A stretch of DNA of 64,000 nucleotides, taken from Sulfurivermis sp040755915 (GTDB taxonomy: Bacteria > Pseudomonadota > Gammaproteobacteria > Thiohalomonadales > Thiohalomonadaceae). The stretch is taken from the NCBI GenBank assembly GCA_040755915.1, contig JBFLWM010000043.1, positions 9,368-73,367 on the forward strand. The letters are read 5' to 3'. A program made the position numbers and the translations under genes. The notes under the pieces were generated by a model. The model was not told where the DNA came from. It saw only the letters and a program-made list of their open reading frames with translations, and ran no database searches. Position 1 is the first letter of the stretch; every line of letters begins with the position of its first letter. This document shows positions 35,675-48,440 of the stretch, piece by piece.

Positions 35675-36271
35675 ATGGAACAGCAATACGGTCTGGAGTT
35701 CGGCAGCACGGCGCTGCTGGTGGCGGGGGTGGACGAGGTGGGCCGCGGCCCCCTGGCCGGCCCGGTGGTGACGGCAGCGGTGATCCTCGATCCGGCGCGG
35801 CCCATCGACGGGCTGGCAGATTCCAAGAAGCTGAGCGAGAAGAAGCGCGAGGCGCTGGCCGAACTGATCAAGGAACGGGCGCTGGCCTGGGCCATCGGCC
35901 GTGCCGAGGTGGAGGAGATCGACCGTCTCAACATCCTGCAGGCCACCCTGCTGGCCATGCAGCGGGCGGTGGCGGCACTCGAGCCGGCGCCGCAGCACGC
36001 CCTCATCGACGGCAACCGCTGTCCCAAACTGCCGTGCACGGCCGAGGCCATCATCCAGGGGGACGGCAAGGTGCCGGCCATCAGCGCCGCCTCGATCCTG
36101 GCCAAGGTGACGCGCGACCGCGAGATGGTCGAGATGGACGCGCTCTACCCGGGTTACGGTCTGGCCGGTCACAAGGGCTACCCCTGCAAGGCCCATATCG
36201 AGGCGCTGGAGCGTCTGGGGCCGACTCCCATCCACCGCCGTTCCTTCGGGCCGGTGAAAAAGCTGCTGTAG
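35675..36271 (+). CDS. rnhB: Ribonuclease HII
   Basis: About 198 residues. The active site is visible: AGVDEVGRGPLAGPVV (Asp-Glu), LIDGN (Asp) and the C-terminal Asp in KVTRDREM. HKGYPCKAHIEAL is a family signature. It removes RNA and single ribonucleotides from DNA. The start is uncertain: ATG at 35675 has AGGTGG just upstream, while ATGs at 35642 and earlier give unconserved extensions. It is divergent from gnnA and leads rnhB-dnaE-accA. Confidence 0.92.
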   Translation: MEQQYGLEFGSTALLVAGVDEVGRGPLAGPVVTAAVILDPARPIDGLADSKKLSEKKREALAELIKERALAWAIGRAEVEEIDRLNILQATLLAMQRAVAALEPAPQHALIDGNRCPKLPCTAEAIIQGDGKVPAISAASILAKVTRDREMVEMDALYPGYGLAGHKGYPCKAHIEALERLGPTPIHRRSFGPVKKLL

Positions 36272-36397
36272 GGCGGGTTTCAACCCGCCGGCGCCCCGGT
36301 ACCGCCGGCGTTTTGCCGGCCGAAGCCGGCCCCTGCCGTTCGACACTGACCTGTCAAGACTTGCATCTCCCGGCCCAACTCCCGACACTTGCCGCCC

Positions 36398-39853
<3,456 letters not shown>

Positions 39854-39947
39854 TGCCCGGGCCGGGGCCAGCGGACCGGCCGGGGCGTCGTGGATGTGAA
39901 GGGGTCCGTATACGGCCCCCACGGAAACCGCTAAACTAGCGCGAACC

Positions 39948-39965
39948 ATTCAAATAACGACAGTT
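39948..39965 (+). promoter_or_regulatory. Leader motif shared with eno
   Basis: ATTCAAATAACGACAGTT lies 34 bases before the accA ATG. A near-identical 18-base string lies 33 bases before eno (44966-44983). Its function is unknown; the matched position relative to the start codons suggests a common 5' leader or promoter element. Confidence 0.35.
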
Positions 39966-39981
39966 CACCACTGAATTTCCC

Positions 39982-40941
39982 ATGAACCTGAACTTCCTGG
40001 ATTTCGAACAGCCCATCGCCGAACTCGAGGCCAAGATCGAGGAGCTGCGTTTCGTCGGCGACGACAACGAGATCAACATCAGCGACGAAATCGCCCGTCT
40101 GCAGAGCAAGAGCAAGACCCTCACCAAGTCCATCTTCGCCAGTCTCACTTCCTGGCAGATTTCCCAGCTGGCGCGCCATCCGCAGCGCCCCTATACCCTG
40201 GATTACATCGAGCGCATCTTCACCGAGTTCGAGGAACTGCACGGCGATCGGGCCTATGCCGACGACCCGGCCATCGTCGGCGGCGTGGCGCGCCTCGACG
40301 GCAAGCCGGTGATGGTCATCGGCCACCAGAAGGGCCACGACACCAAGGAGAAGGTGCGCCGCAATTTCGGCATGCCGCGCCCGGAAGGCTATCGCAAGGC
40401 ACTGCGCCTGATGGAGATGGCCGAGAAGTTCAAGCTGCCGGTGCTCACCTTCATCGACACCCCCGGCGCCTATCCCGGCGTCGGCGCCGAGGAGCGCGGC
40501 CAGAGCGAGGCCATCGCCCGCAACCTGTACGTGATGGCGCGTCTCAAGACCCCGGTCGTCTGCACCGTCATCGGCGAGGGCGGCTCCGGCGGCGCACTGG
40601 CCATCGGCGTCGGGGACCGCGTGATGATGCTGCAGTACAGCACCTATTCCGTCATTTCCCCCGAGGGCTGCGCCTCCATTCTGTGGAAGAGCGCCGAGAA
40701 GGCACCGGAGGCCGCCGAGGCCCTCGGCATCACCTCCAGCCGCCTGAAGGAGCTGGGGCTCATCGACAAGATCATCGACGAGCCGCTGGGCGGCGCCCAC
40801 CGTGATATCGATGCCGCTGCCGCCAACATCAAGGCTGCCCTGCTGGAGAGCCTGGGCGGACTGTGCAAGATTTCTCTGCCCAAGTTGCTGGACCAGCGCT
40901 ACGAGCGCCTGATGGGGTTCGGCAACTTCATGGAAGGTTGA
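39982..40941 (+). CDS. accA: Acetyl-CoA carboxylase carboxyltransferase subunit alpha
   Basis: 319 residues, full length. MNLNFLDFEQPI is the family N-terminus, followed by FTEFEELHGDRAYADDPAIV, TFIDTPGAYPGVGAEERGQ and IGEGGSGGALAIGVGD. With AccD it transfers CO2 from biotin to acetyl-CoA, the first step of fatty acid synthesis. It sits after dnaE, the standard neighbour. Its leader carries a motif shared with eno. Confidence 0.97.
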   Translation: MNLNFLDFEQPIAELEAKIEELRFVGDDNEINISDEIARLQSKSKTLTKSIFASLTSWQISQLARHPQRPYTLDYIERIFTEFEELHGDRAYADDPAIVGGVARLDGKPVMVIGHQKGHDTKEKVRRNFGMPRPEGYRKALRLMEMAEKFKLPVLTFIDTPGAYPGVGAEERGQSEAIARNLYVMARLKTPVVCTVIGEGGSGGALAIGVGDRVMMLQYSTYSVISPEGCASILWKSAEKAPEAAEALGITSSRLKELGLIDKIIDEPLGGAHRDIDAAAANIKAALLESLGGLCKISLPKLLDQRYERLMGFGNFMEG

Positions 40942-40963
40942 GTGGACCTGCAACGCAACGGGC

Positions 40964-41045
40964 AGGATGGGTAGCGGAGCGCAACCCATCGCGTGGTTTC
41001 ATTTCTGCTTGATTGATGGGTTGCTCGTTGCTCCACCCATCCTAC
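40964..41045. repeat. Inverted pair of an AGGATGGGT...ACCCATC element
   Basis: Two inverted copies of a roughly 27-base unit (40964-40990 and 41014-41045) fill the accA-tilS gap. Each unit is itself flanked by ATGGGT and ACCCAT, so the whole can fold as a cruciform or long stem. The pattern is that of REP/BIME-like dispersed elements. It ends nine bases before the tilS start codon. Confidence 0.65.
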
Positions 41046-41053
41046 GTTGAAGC

Positions 41054-42446
41054 GTGGACATTACCGACCACCTCCGCCGTTTTCTCCAGACCCAGCCTCC
41101 CGCCGGGCGCTATGTCGTCGCCTACAGCGGCGGTCTCGACTCCCACGTTCTCCTGCATGCGCTGAGCCGGCTTGGCGTGACGCTGGCCGCGGTGCACGTC
41201 CATCACGGCCTCAGCCGCAATGCCGACCTGTGGGCGGAGCATTGCCGGACCCAGTGCGCCGCATTGCAGGTGCCCTGCACGGTGGTGCGTGTGCAGGTGC
41301 GCCATGGCGGCAGCGGCGTGGAGGCGGCGGCACGTGATGCCCGTTACGCTGCCCTCGTGCAGGCGTTGGGGGCAGGGGAGATGCTGCTCACCGCCCATCA
41401 CCAGGATGATCAGGCCGAGACCCTGCTGCTGATGCTCATGCGTGGTGCCGGCATCGCCGGGCTGGCCGCCATGCCGGCCGTGCGTCCCTTCGGCCCTGGC
41501 CTGCTGGGGCGGCCGCTGCTGGGGTTGCCGCGTGCGGTGCTGCATGACTATGCCGTGGCCCATGCCCTGTCCTGGGTCGACGACGAGAGCAATTTCGATA
41601 CCGGCCTGGACCGCAACTACCTGCGCCATGAGGTGCTGCCCGTATTGCGCCGGCGCTGGCCGGCGCTGGAGCGGACCCTGGCCCGTACGGCCGCTCACCT
41701 GGCGGAGGCGGGGGAACTGATGGCCGGGCTGGCCGCCGCCGATCTGGCCACCGCACACGGCAGCCGTGCCGGTACCCTGTCCGTTGCCGCCCTCAACAGT
41801 CTGGCCGTGGCGCGCCGGCGCAATCTGCTGCGCCACTGGCTGCGCGATCTGGGCCTGCCGTTGCCCGATACCGCGCATTTGCATCGCATCGAGCAGGAGG
41901 TGCTGCCGGCCCGCCCCGACGCCGGGCCGCGGGTGGACTGGCCCGGGGCCGAGGTGCGGCGCTACCGCGACGACCTGTATGCCATGGCGCCGCTGGCGTC
42001 CGTACCGGATACCGAATTGTCCTGGGACCTGGCGCAGCCCCTGCCCCTGCCCGACGGGCGCTGTCTTGTGGCAGCTCCGGCCGTAGGCGGGGGAGTCAGC
42101 GTGAAACGCCTGGCCGCGGCGCGTGTCACGGTACGTTTTCGCGCCGGCGGCGAGCGTTGCGCCCCGGTTGGGCGCGGCCATGGCCACGAGCTGAAAAAGC
42201 TGTTCCAGGAAGCCGGCGTACCGCCGTGGGAGCGCGAGCGGGTGCCGCTGCTGTTCGTCGGCGACGCCCTGGCCCAGGTGGTGGGCTACTGGACCTGTGC
42301 CTCCCATGCGGCTGCGCCCGGCGAAGAGGCGCTGAGTTGTGACGTGTTTGCCGCGGCGGACATTGCAAGCGGCGGCGAAAACAACGACAATTGTCGCGGC
42401 CGCGCGCCTGAACACCCGTTCCCTCCCTTACCATCGAAACTCATTG

Positions 42447-42454
<8 letters not shown>
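41054..42454 (+). CDS. tilS: tRNA(Ile)-lysidine synthase
   Basis: 466 residues. The PP-loop ATP site is VVAYSGGLDSHVLL, followed by VHVHHGLS and TAHHQDDQAETLL, with RNYLRHEVLPVL and C-terminal tRNA-binding domains. It converts C34 of tRNA-Ile(CAU) to lysidine, an essential step for AUA decoding. The start is GTG at 41054. The stop (TAA 42452-42454) overlaps pyrG by eight bases. Confidence 0.93.
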
Positions 42455-44080
<1,626 letters not shown>

Positions 44081-44081
<1 letters not shown>

Positions 44082-44911
44082 TGAAGCTGTGTGGTTTCGA
44101 TGCCGGCCTGGAACACCCGTTGTTCCTCATCGCCGGTCCCTGCGTCATCGAGAGTGAGCAGCTGGTGCTGGATATCGCCGGCCGCATGCAGGAGATCTGC
44201 AACAGGCTCGGCATGCCGTACATCTTCAAGGCCTCCTTCGACAAGGCCAACCGCACCTCCAGTGGTTCGTTCCGCGGTCCCGGCCTGGAGCAGGGGCTGC
44301 GCATCCTGGAGCAGGTGAAGAAGCAATATGGCCTGCCGGTGCTGACCGACGTGCATGAAGATACGCCGCTCGCCGAGGTGGCCGCGGTGGTGGATGTGCT
44401 GCAGACACCGGCCTTCCTGTGCCGCCAGACCAACTTCATCCAGAACGTGGCGCGTCAGGGCAAGCCGGTGAACATCAAGAAGGGCCAGTTCCTTGCCCCC
44501 TGGGACATGAAGAATGTGGTGGACAAGGCGCGCGCAACGGGCAACGAGCAGATCATGGCCTGCGAGCGCGGCGTGTCCTTCGGCTACAACACCCTGATCT
44601 CCGACATGCGCGGCCTTGCCATCATGCGCGAGACCGGCTGCCCGGTGGTGTTCGATGCCACCCATTCGGTGCAACAACCCGGCGGCCTCGGCGGTGCCTC
44701 CGGCGGCCAGCGTCAGTTCGTGCCGGTGCTGGCGCGTGCCGCGGTGGCGAGCGGCATCGCCGGCCTGTTCATGGAGACCCATCCCGACCCGGACAAGGGA
44801 CTCTCCGACGGCCCCAACATGTGGCCGCTGCACCTGATGGAGGAGTTGCTCGAAGGCCTGCAGGCCATCGACACACAGGTCAAGCAGCGCCGCTGGCTGG
44901 AACAGCAATAA
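44081..44911 (+). CDS. kdsA: 3-deoxy-8-phosphooctulonate (KDO-8P) synthase
   Basis: 276 residues of TIM-barrel fold. Motifs are FLIAGPCVIESE, FKASFDKANRTS and VFDATHSVQQPGG. It condenses arabinose-5-phosphate and PEP to make the Kdo precursor for the LPS core. It is coupled to pyrG by a one-base overlap and is followed by eno, the usual pyrG-kdsA-eno cluster. Confidence 0.97.
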
Positions 44912-44965
44912 CAGGACACCACGGCGCATCGGGGCAGCATGGCGCCCGCTGTGCCGCAGGCAAGA

Positions 44966-44983
44966 ATTCAAATAGCGACATTT
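44966..44983 (+). promoter_or_regulatory. Leader motif shared with accA
   Basis: ATTCAAATAGCGACATTT lies 33 bases before the eno ATG and matches the accA leader at 16 of 18 bases at the same distance. Role unknown. Confidence 0.35.
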
Positions 44984-44998
44984 AACGAGTGGAGTACC

Positions 44999-46297
44999 AT
45001 GGCTGAGTTCAAGACCCAAATCACCGACATCCGCGCCCGCGAGATCATCGATTCGCGCGGCAACCCCACCGTCGAGGCCGACGTGATCCTCGCCTCCGGC
45101 CACATCGGCCGTGCCGCGGTGCCGTCCGGCGCTTCCACCGGTTCGCGCGAGGCCATCGAGCTGCGCGACGGCGACAAGAAGCGCTATGGCGGCAAGGGCG
45201 TGCTGAAGGCCGTGGCCAACATCCACGGCGAGATCCGCCAGAAGCTGATTGGCATGGATGCGGTGGAGCAGGCTGCGCTGGACCAGGCGATGATCGACCT
45301 GGACGGCACCCCCAACAAGGCGCGCCTCGGTGCCAATGCCATCCTCGCCGTGTCCATGGCCGCCGCCAAGGCCGTGGCCAACGCGCTGGAGCTGCCGCTG
45401 TACCGCAACCTGGCCACCGCGCTGGAGAACAAGGACCTGCTGCTGCCCACGCCGATGATGAACATCATCAACGGCGGCGCCCACGCCGACAACAGCGTCG
45501 ATCTGCAGGAGTTCATGATCGTGCCGGTGGGCGCGCCGACCATGGCCGATGCCATCCGCTACGGCGCCGAGGTGTTCCACGCGCTGAAGAAGGTGCTGCA
45601 CGACAAGGGCCTCAACACCGCCGTGGGCGACGAGGGCGGTTTCGCCCCCGACCTGCCGTCCAACGAGGCAGCGCTGGAAGTGATCCTGGAGGCCATTGCC
45701 GCTGCCGGCTACAAGGCGGGCGACGACATCATGATCGCCATCGACGCGGCATCCTCCGAGTTCTACAAGGACGGCAAATACGTGCTGGCCTCCGAAGGCA
45801 AGAGCCTGAGCTCCGCCGAGTTCGTTGATTACCTCGCCGCGTGGGTCGACAAGTACCCGATCATCTCCATCGAGGACGGCATGGACGAGAGCGACTGGGA
45901 AGGCTGGAAGCTGCTCACCGACAAGCTGGGCGACAGGATTCAGCTGGTCGGCGACGACCTGTTCGTCACCAATACCGCCATCCTGTCCGAAGGCATCGAC
46001 AAGGGCATCGCCAACTCCATCCTGATCAAGGTGAACCAGATCGGCACCCTGACCGAGACCCTCGCCGCCATCAAGATGGCGCAGATCAACGGCTACACCG
46101 CCGTGATCTCCCACCGCTCGGGCGAGACCGAGGACACCACCATCGCCGACCTGGCCGTGGCCACCAGCGCCGGCCAGATCAAGACCGGCTCCCTGTCCCG
46201 TTCCGACCGCATCGCCAAGTACAACCGTCTGCTGCGCATTGCCGAATCCCTGGGCAGCAAGGCGCGTTATGCCGGGCGCGACGCGTTCAAGCGGTAA
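44999..46297 (+). CDS. eno: Enolase
   Basis: 432 residues. Motifs are IIDSRGNPTVEADV, the flexible loop AVPSGASTGSREA, NIINGGAHADN, SIEDGMDESDW and SHRSGETED. It interconverts 2-phosphoglycerate and PEP, and in many gammaproteobacteria is also part of the RNA degradosome. The ATG at 44999 has GGAG upstream. An earlier in-frame start at 44939 would swallow the leader motif and was rejected. Confidence 0.98.
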   Translation: MAEFKTQITDIRAREIIDSRGNPTVEADVILASGHIGRAAVPSGASTGSREAIELRDGDKKRYGGKGVLKAVANIHGEIRQKLIGMDAVEQAALDQAMIDLDGTPNKARLGANAILAVSMAAAKAVANALELPLYRNLATALENKDLLLPTPMMNIINGGAHADNSVDLQEFMIVPVGAPTMADAIRYGAEVFHALKKVLHDKGLNTAVGDEGGFAPDLPSNEAALEVILEAIAAAGYKAGDDIMIAIDAASSEFYKDGKYVLASEGKSLSSAEFVDYLAAWVDKYPIISIEDGMDESDWEGWKLLTDKLGDRIQLVGDDLFVTNTAILSEGIDKGIANSILIKVNQIGTLTETLAAIKMAQINGYTAVISHRSGETEDTTIADLAVATSAGQIKTGSLSRSDRIAKYNRLLRIAESLGSKARYAGRDAFKR

Positions 46298-46308
46298 CAT
46301 CCACCGTC

Positions 46309-46336
46309 ACTGTCCCGGCCTGACGGCCGGGACAGT
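46309..46336 (+). other. Perfect 12-bp hairpin between eno and ftsB
   Basis: ACTGTCCCGGCC (46309-46320) and GGCCGGGACAGT (46325-46336) pair exactly around a TGAC loop. No T tract follows, so termination is unlikely. It ends 12 bases before the ftsB ATG, where no ribosome site is visible, so it may tune ftsB translation or protect the eno 3' end. Confidence 0.6.
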
Positions 46337-46348
46337 CCGGTCCCCATC

Positions 46349-46648
46349 ATGAAGCGGCTCCTCGTCGCCATCCTCGTCATCCTCCTGCTGGTATTGCAGT
46401 ACCGTCTCTGGTTCAGCGACGGCGGCCTGGTCAAGATGTGGCAGCTGTCCGAAGCGCTGGAGGCGCAGAAACAGGAAAACGCCCGTCTGCTGGAGCGCAA
46501 CCGCGCCCTGGAAGCGGAAGTCATCGATCTGAAGCAGGGTCTGCAGGCCATCGAGGAACGCGCCCGCACCGAGCTGGGCATGGTGAAGAAGGACGAAACC
46601 TTCTTTCAGATCATCGACGAACCGAAGACTCCCGAGGCCAGTCAATGA
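46349..46648 (+). CDS. ftsB: Cell division protein FtsB
   Basis: 99 residues. A short N-terminal cytoplasmic tail and one membrane helix (about residues 3-20, LLVAILVILLLVLQYRLW) are followed by a periplasmic coiled coil (about 28-70) ending in the ELGMVKKDETFF region typical of FtsB. It bridges FtsL and FtsQ in the divisome. No clear ribosome site is seen. The stop overlaps the ispD ATG by four bases. Confidence 0.92.
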   Translation: MKRLLVAILVILLLVLQYRLWFSDGGLVKMWQLSEALEAQKQENARLLERNRALEAEVIDLKQGLQAIEERARTELGMVKKDETFFQIIDEPKTPEASQ

Positions 46649-47337
46649 ACTCGCCGCGCCACTGGGTCGTGATCCCCGCCGCCGGTGTCGGCGCGCGCAT
46701 GAAGGCCGATCGTCCCAAGCAATACCTGCCGCTGCGCGGCAGGACCGTCATCGAACACACCCTGGCCTGTTTCACTCATCATCCCGCCATCAGCGGCATC
46801 GTCGTCGCGCTGTCGCCGGGCGATCCCTACTGGCCTGAACTGCACATCGATTCCGCCATACCTCTGCACGTTGCCGCCGGTGGCCAGGAGCGCTGCCACT
46901 CGGTGCTCAATGCGCTGCGTCTGCTGGCGCAGCACGCCGATGCAAACGACTGGGTGCTGGTGCACGATGCCGCGCGGCCATGTCTCGCCCGTAGCGATAT
47001 CGACAAACTCTGTGCCGAACTGGAAAACGACGAAGTCGGCGGCATTCTTGCCGTGCCGGTGCGCGACACCATGAAACGCGCCGATGGGGAACGGCGCATC
47101 AGCGCCACCGAAGATCGCACCACGCTGTGGCACGCACTGACGCCGCAGATGTTCCGGCTGGGCCTGCTGACTCAGGCACTGGAACGTGCACTGGCCGACG
47201 GCTTCGTCGTCACCGACGAGGCCTCGGCAGTGGAACATGCCGGGTTGCGGCCGAAGCTGGTAGAGGGGCGCGCCGACAACATCAAGGTGACGCGGCCGGA
47301 GGATCTGGCGCTGGCGGAGTTCTTTCTCAGTCGCTGA
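46645..47337 (+). CDS. ispD: 2-C-methyl-D-erythritol 4-phosphate cytidylyltransferase
   Basis: 230 residues. PAAGVGARMKADRPKQYLPL contains the nucleotide-binding loop and catalytic Arg/Lys; VLVHDAARPC, LWHALTPQMFR and VTDEASAVE follow. It is the third MEP-pathway step. The ATGA overlap with ftsB fixes the start. In most relatives ispF follows at once; here it is 10.4 kb away. Confidence 0.96.
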   Translation: MNSPRHWVVIPAAGVGARMKADRPKQYLPLRGRTVIEHTLACFTHHPAISGIVVALSPGDPYWPELHIDSAIPLHVAAGGQERCHSVLNALRLLAQHADANDWVLVHDAARPCLARSDIDKLCAELENDEVGGILAVPVRDTMKRADGERRISATEDRTTLWHALTPQMFRLGLLTQALERALADGFVVTDEASAVEHAGLRPKLVEGRADNIKVTRPEDLALAEFFLSR

Positions 47338-47373
47338 TGGTCAATACCTCTCAGTATCGCGGGAGAGGCTGTT

Positions 47374-47400
47374 GTAGGAGCGGATCGTATCCGCGATCTC
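47374..47400 (+). repeat. Single REP-like unit (GTAGGAGCGGAT...ATCCGCGA)
   Basis: A short palindrome with the GTAGGAGC head used by REP elements in many gammaproteobacteria; CGGAT and ATCCG pair. It lies just after ispD, at the left edge of the insertion. A related inverted pair is at 59264-59335. The rest of the 156-base gap shows no gene. Confidence 0.55.
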
Positions 47401-47493
47401 TTTATATGACGTTAGGTGGTTGTCGGTATCTCAATTTATTTTCTTGTGCAATTCATATAACCTGGCCAAGTCGCTATTGCGGAAACAGAAGGG

Positions 47494-48345
47494 ATGTCAG
47501 TGGCTGGGACGGATTGGACACGAATGGAAGTTGAGGCGATCGTTTCCGATTACCTCGCCATGCTTTCGTTTGAACTGGCTGGAATGCCCTATAGCAAGGC
47601 GGTTCATCGGCGTCAATTGATGTCGTTGCTCACCGGACGATCTGAGCAATCAATAGAGTATAAGCACGCCAATATCAGTGCTGCTTTACTCGAGCTTGGG
47701 TTTCCTTACATTTCTGGATACAAGCCGCGTTCGAATTACCAACATCTCTTGATTGAGGTAGTGTCAGAGCAGCTTTCCGTTAACAGGATTCTCCAGGAAA
47801 TTGCTGCATCTGACGCCGATCGTCCAATGGTAGTGCCGGACATGTTCGATATCCTGTCCGCCATGACTGATGCTCCTCACTCGGTATCAAGCCGCCCGAA
47901 GGTTGCCGAACCATCAATGCTGTCTGCAAGATTTACTACGAACTACATCGAGCGTGAATCGCGCAACAGATCGCTTGGTCTTGCCGGCGAAGAATTTGTT
48001 CTAGCGTATGAGCGCGCCAGACTTATAAAGGCTGGGTGCGAGAGGCTGGCAGATAGAATCGAGCATACGTCACAGGTTCGTGGTGATTGCGAGGGTTACG
48101 ATGTTCTATCGTTTGAGGAAAGCGGCGCGGAGCGGCTCATTGAGGTAAAGACAACAAAGTACGGCAAGGAAACACCGTTTTTTGTTTCAAGAAATGAAGT
48201 TTCTGTTTCCGAGCGACATGCGTCTAATTATTTTGTGTATCGCATGTTCGGTTTCCGAGATTTGCCGCGTTTATATACGTTGCATGGCGCTATCTCCGCA
48301 AGCTGCGAGCTTTCCGCAGCATCGTTTTTGGCGCTGCCCCGTTAA
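47494..48345 (+). CDS. DUF3883 domain protein, nuclease-like, probable horizontal acquisition
   Basis: 283 residues. The N-terminal domain (about 1-95) starts with W-x-x-x-E and contains AVHRRQLMSLLTGRS and ALLELGFPYISGYKPR. The C-terminal DUF3883 domain (about 155-255) has LGLAGEEFVL, GYDVLSF (Asp203) and LIEVKTT (Glu217, Lys219). This is the E / D / E-x-K pattern of PD-(D/E)XK nucleases. DUF3883 occurs in restriction and defence proteins, but this gene's role is unknown. Its base composition is clearly more AT-rich than its neighbours, suggesting transfer. No partner methylase or helicase is adjacent. The start is uncertain; ATG at 47524 is an alternative but would drop the conserved Trp. 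Confidence 0.75.
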   Translation: MSVAGTDWTRMEVEAIVSDYLAMLSFELAGMPYSKAVHRRQLMSLLTGRSEQSIEYKHANISAALLELGFPYISGYKPRSNYQHLLIEVVSEQLSVNRILQEIAASDADRPMVVPDMFDILSAMTDAPHSVSSRPKVAEPSMLSARFTTNYIERESRNRSLGLAGEEFVLAYERARLIKAGCERLADRIEHTSQVRGDCEGYDVLSFEESGAERLIEVKTTKYGKETPFFVSRNEVSVSERHASNYFVYRMFGFRDLPRLYTLHGAISASCELSAASFLALPR

Positions 48346-48351
48346 GTTCGA

Positions 48352-48382
48352 CGGGTGGATGCGCTCCGCTTATCCACCCTAC
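48352..48382. repeat. GGGTGGAT...ATCCACCC palindromic element
   Basis: GGGTGGAT and ATCCACCC are exact inverse complements around an 11-base GC-rich loop, followed by TAC. Such units recur in gammaproteobacterial intergenic DNA. It lies between the convergent DUF3883 and pbpC genes and may also act as a weak terminator. Confidence 0.55.
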
Positions 48383-48440
48383 ATCAGGGCCATCGCGGCT
48401 ACTGCTTCATATCCTTGCGGCGATAGGCAACCACCATATA

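Noticed and set aside
36273..36290. GGCGGGTT/AACCCGCC hairpin after rnhB as a terminator
   Set aside because: No T tract follows and rnhB-dnaE is usually cotranscribed; it may be a weak pause site only.
46298..46348. eno terminator
   Set aside because: The stem is strong but lacks a T tract and ftsB-ispD appear to depend on read-through.
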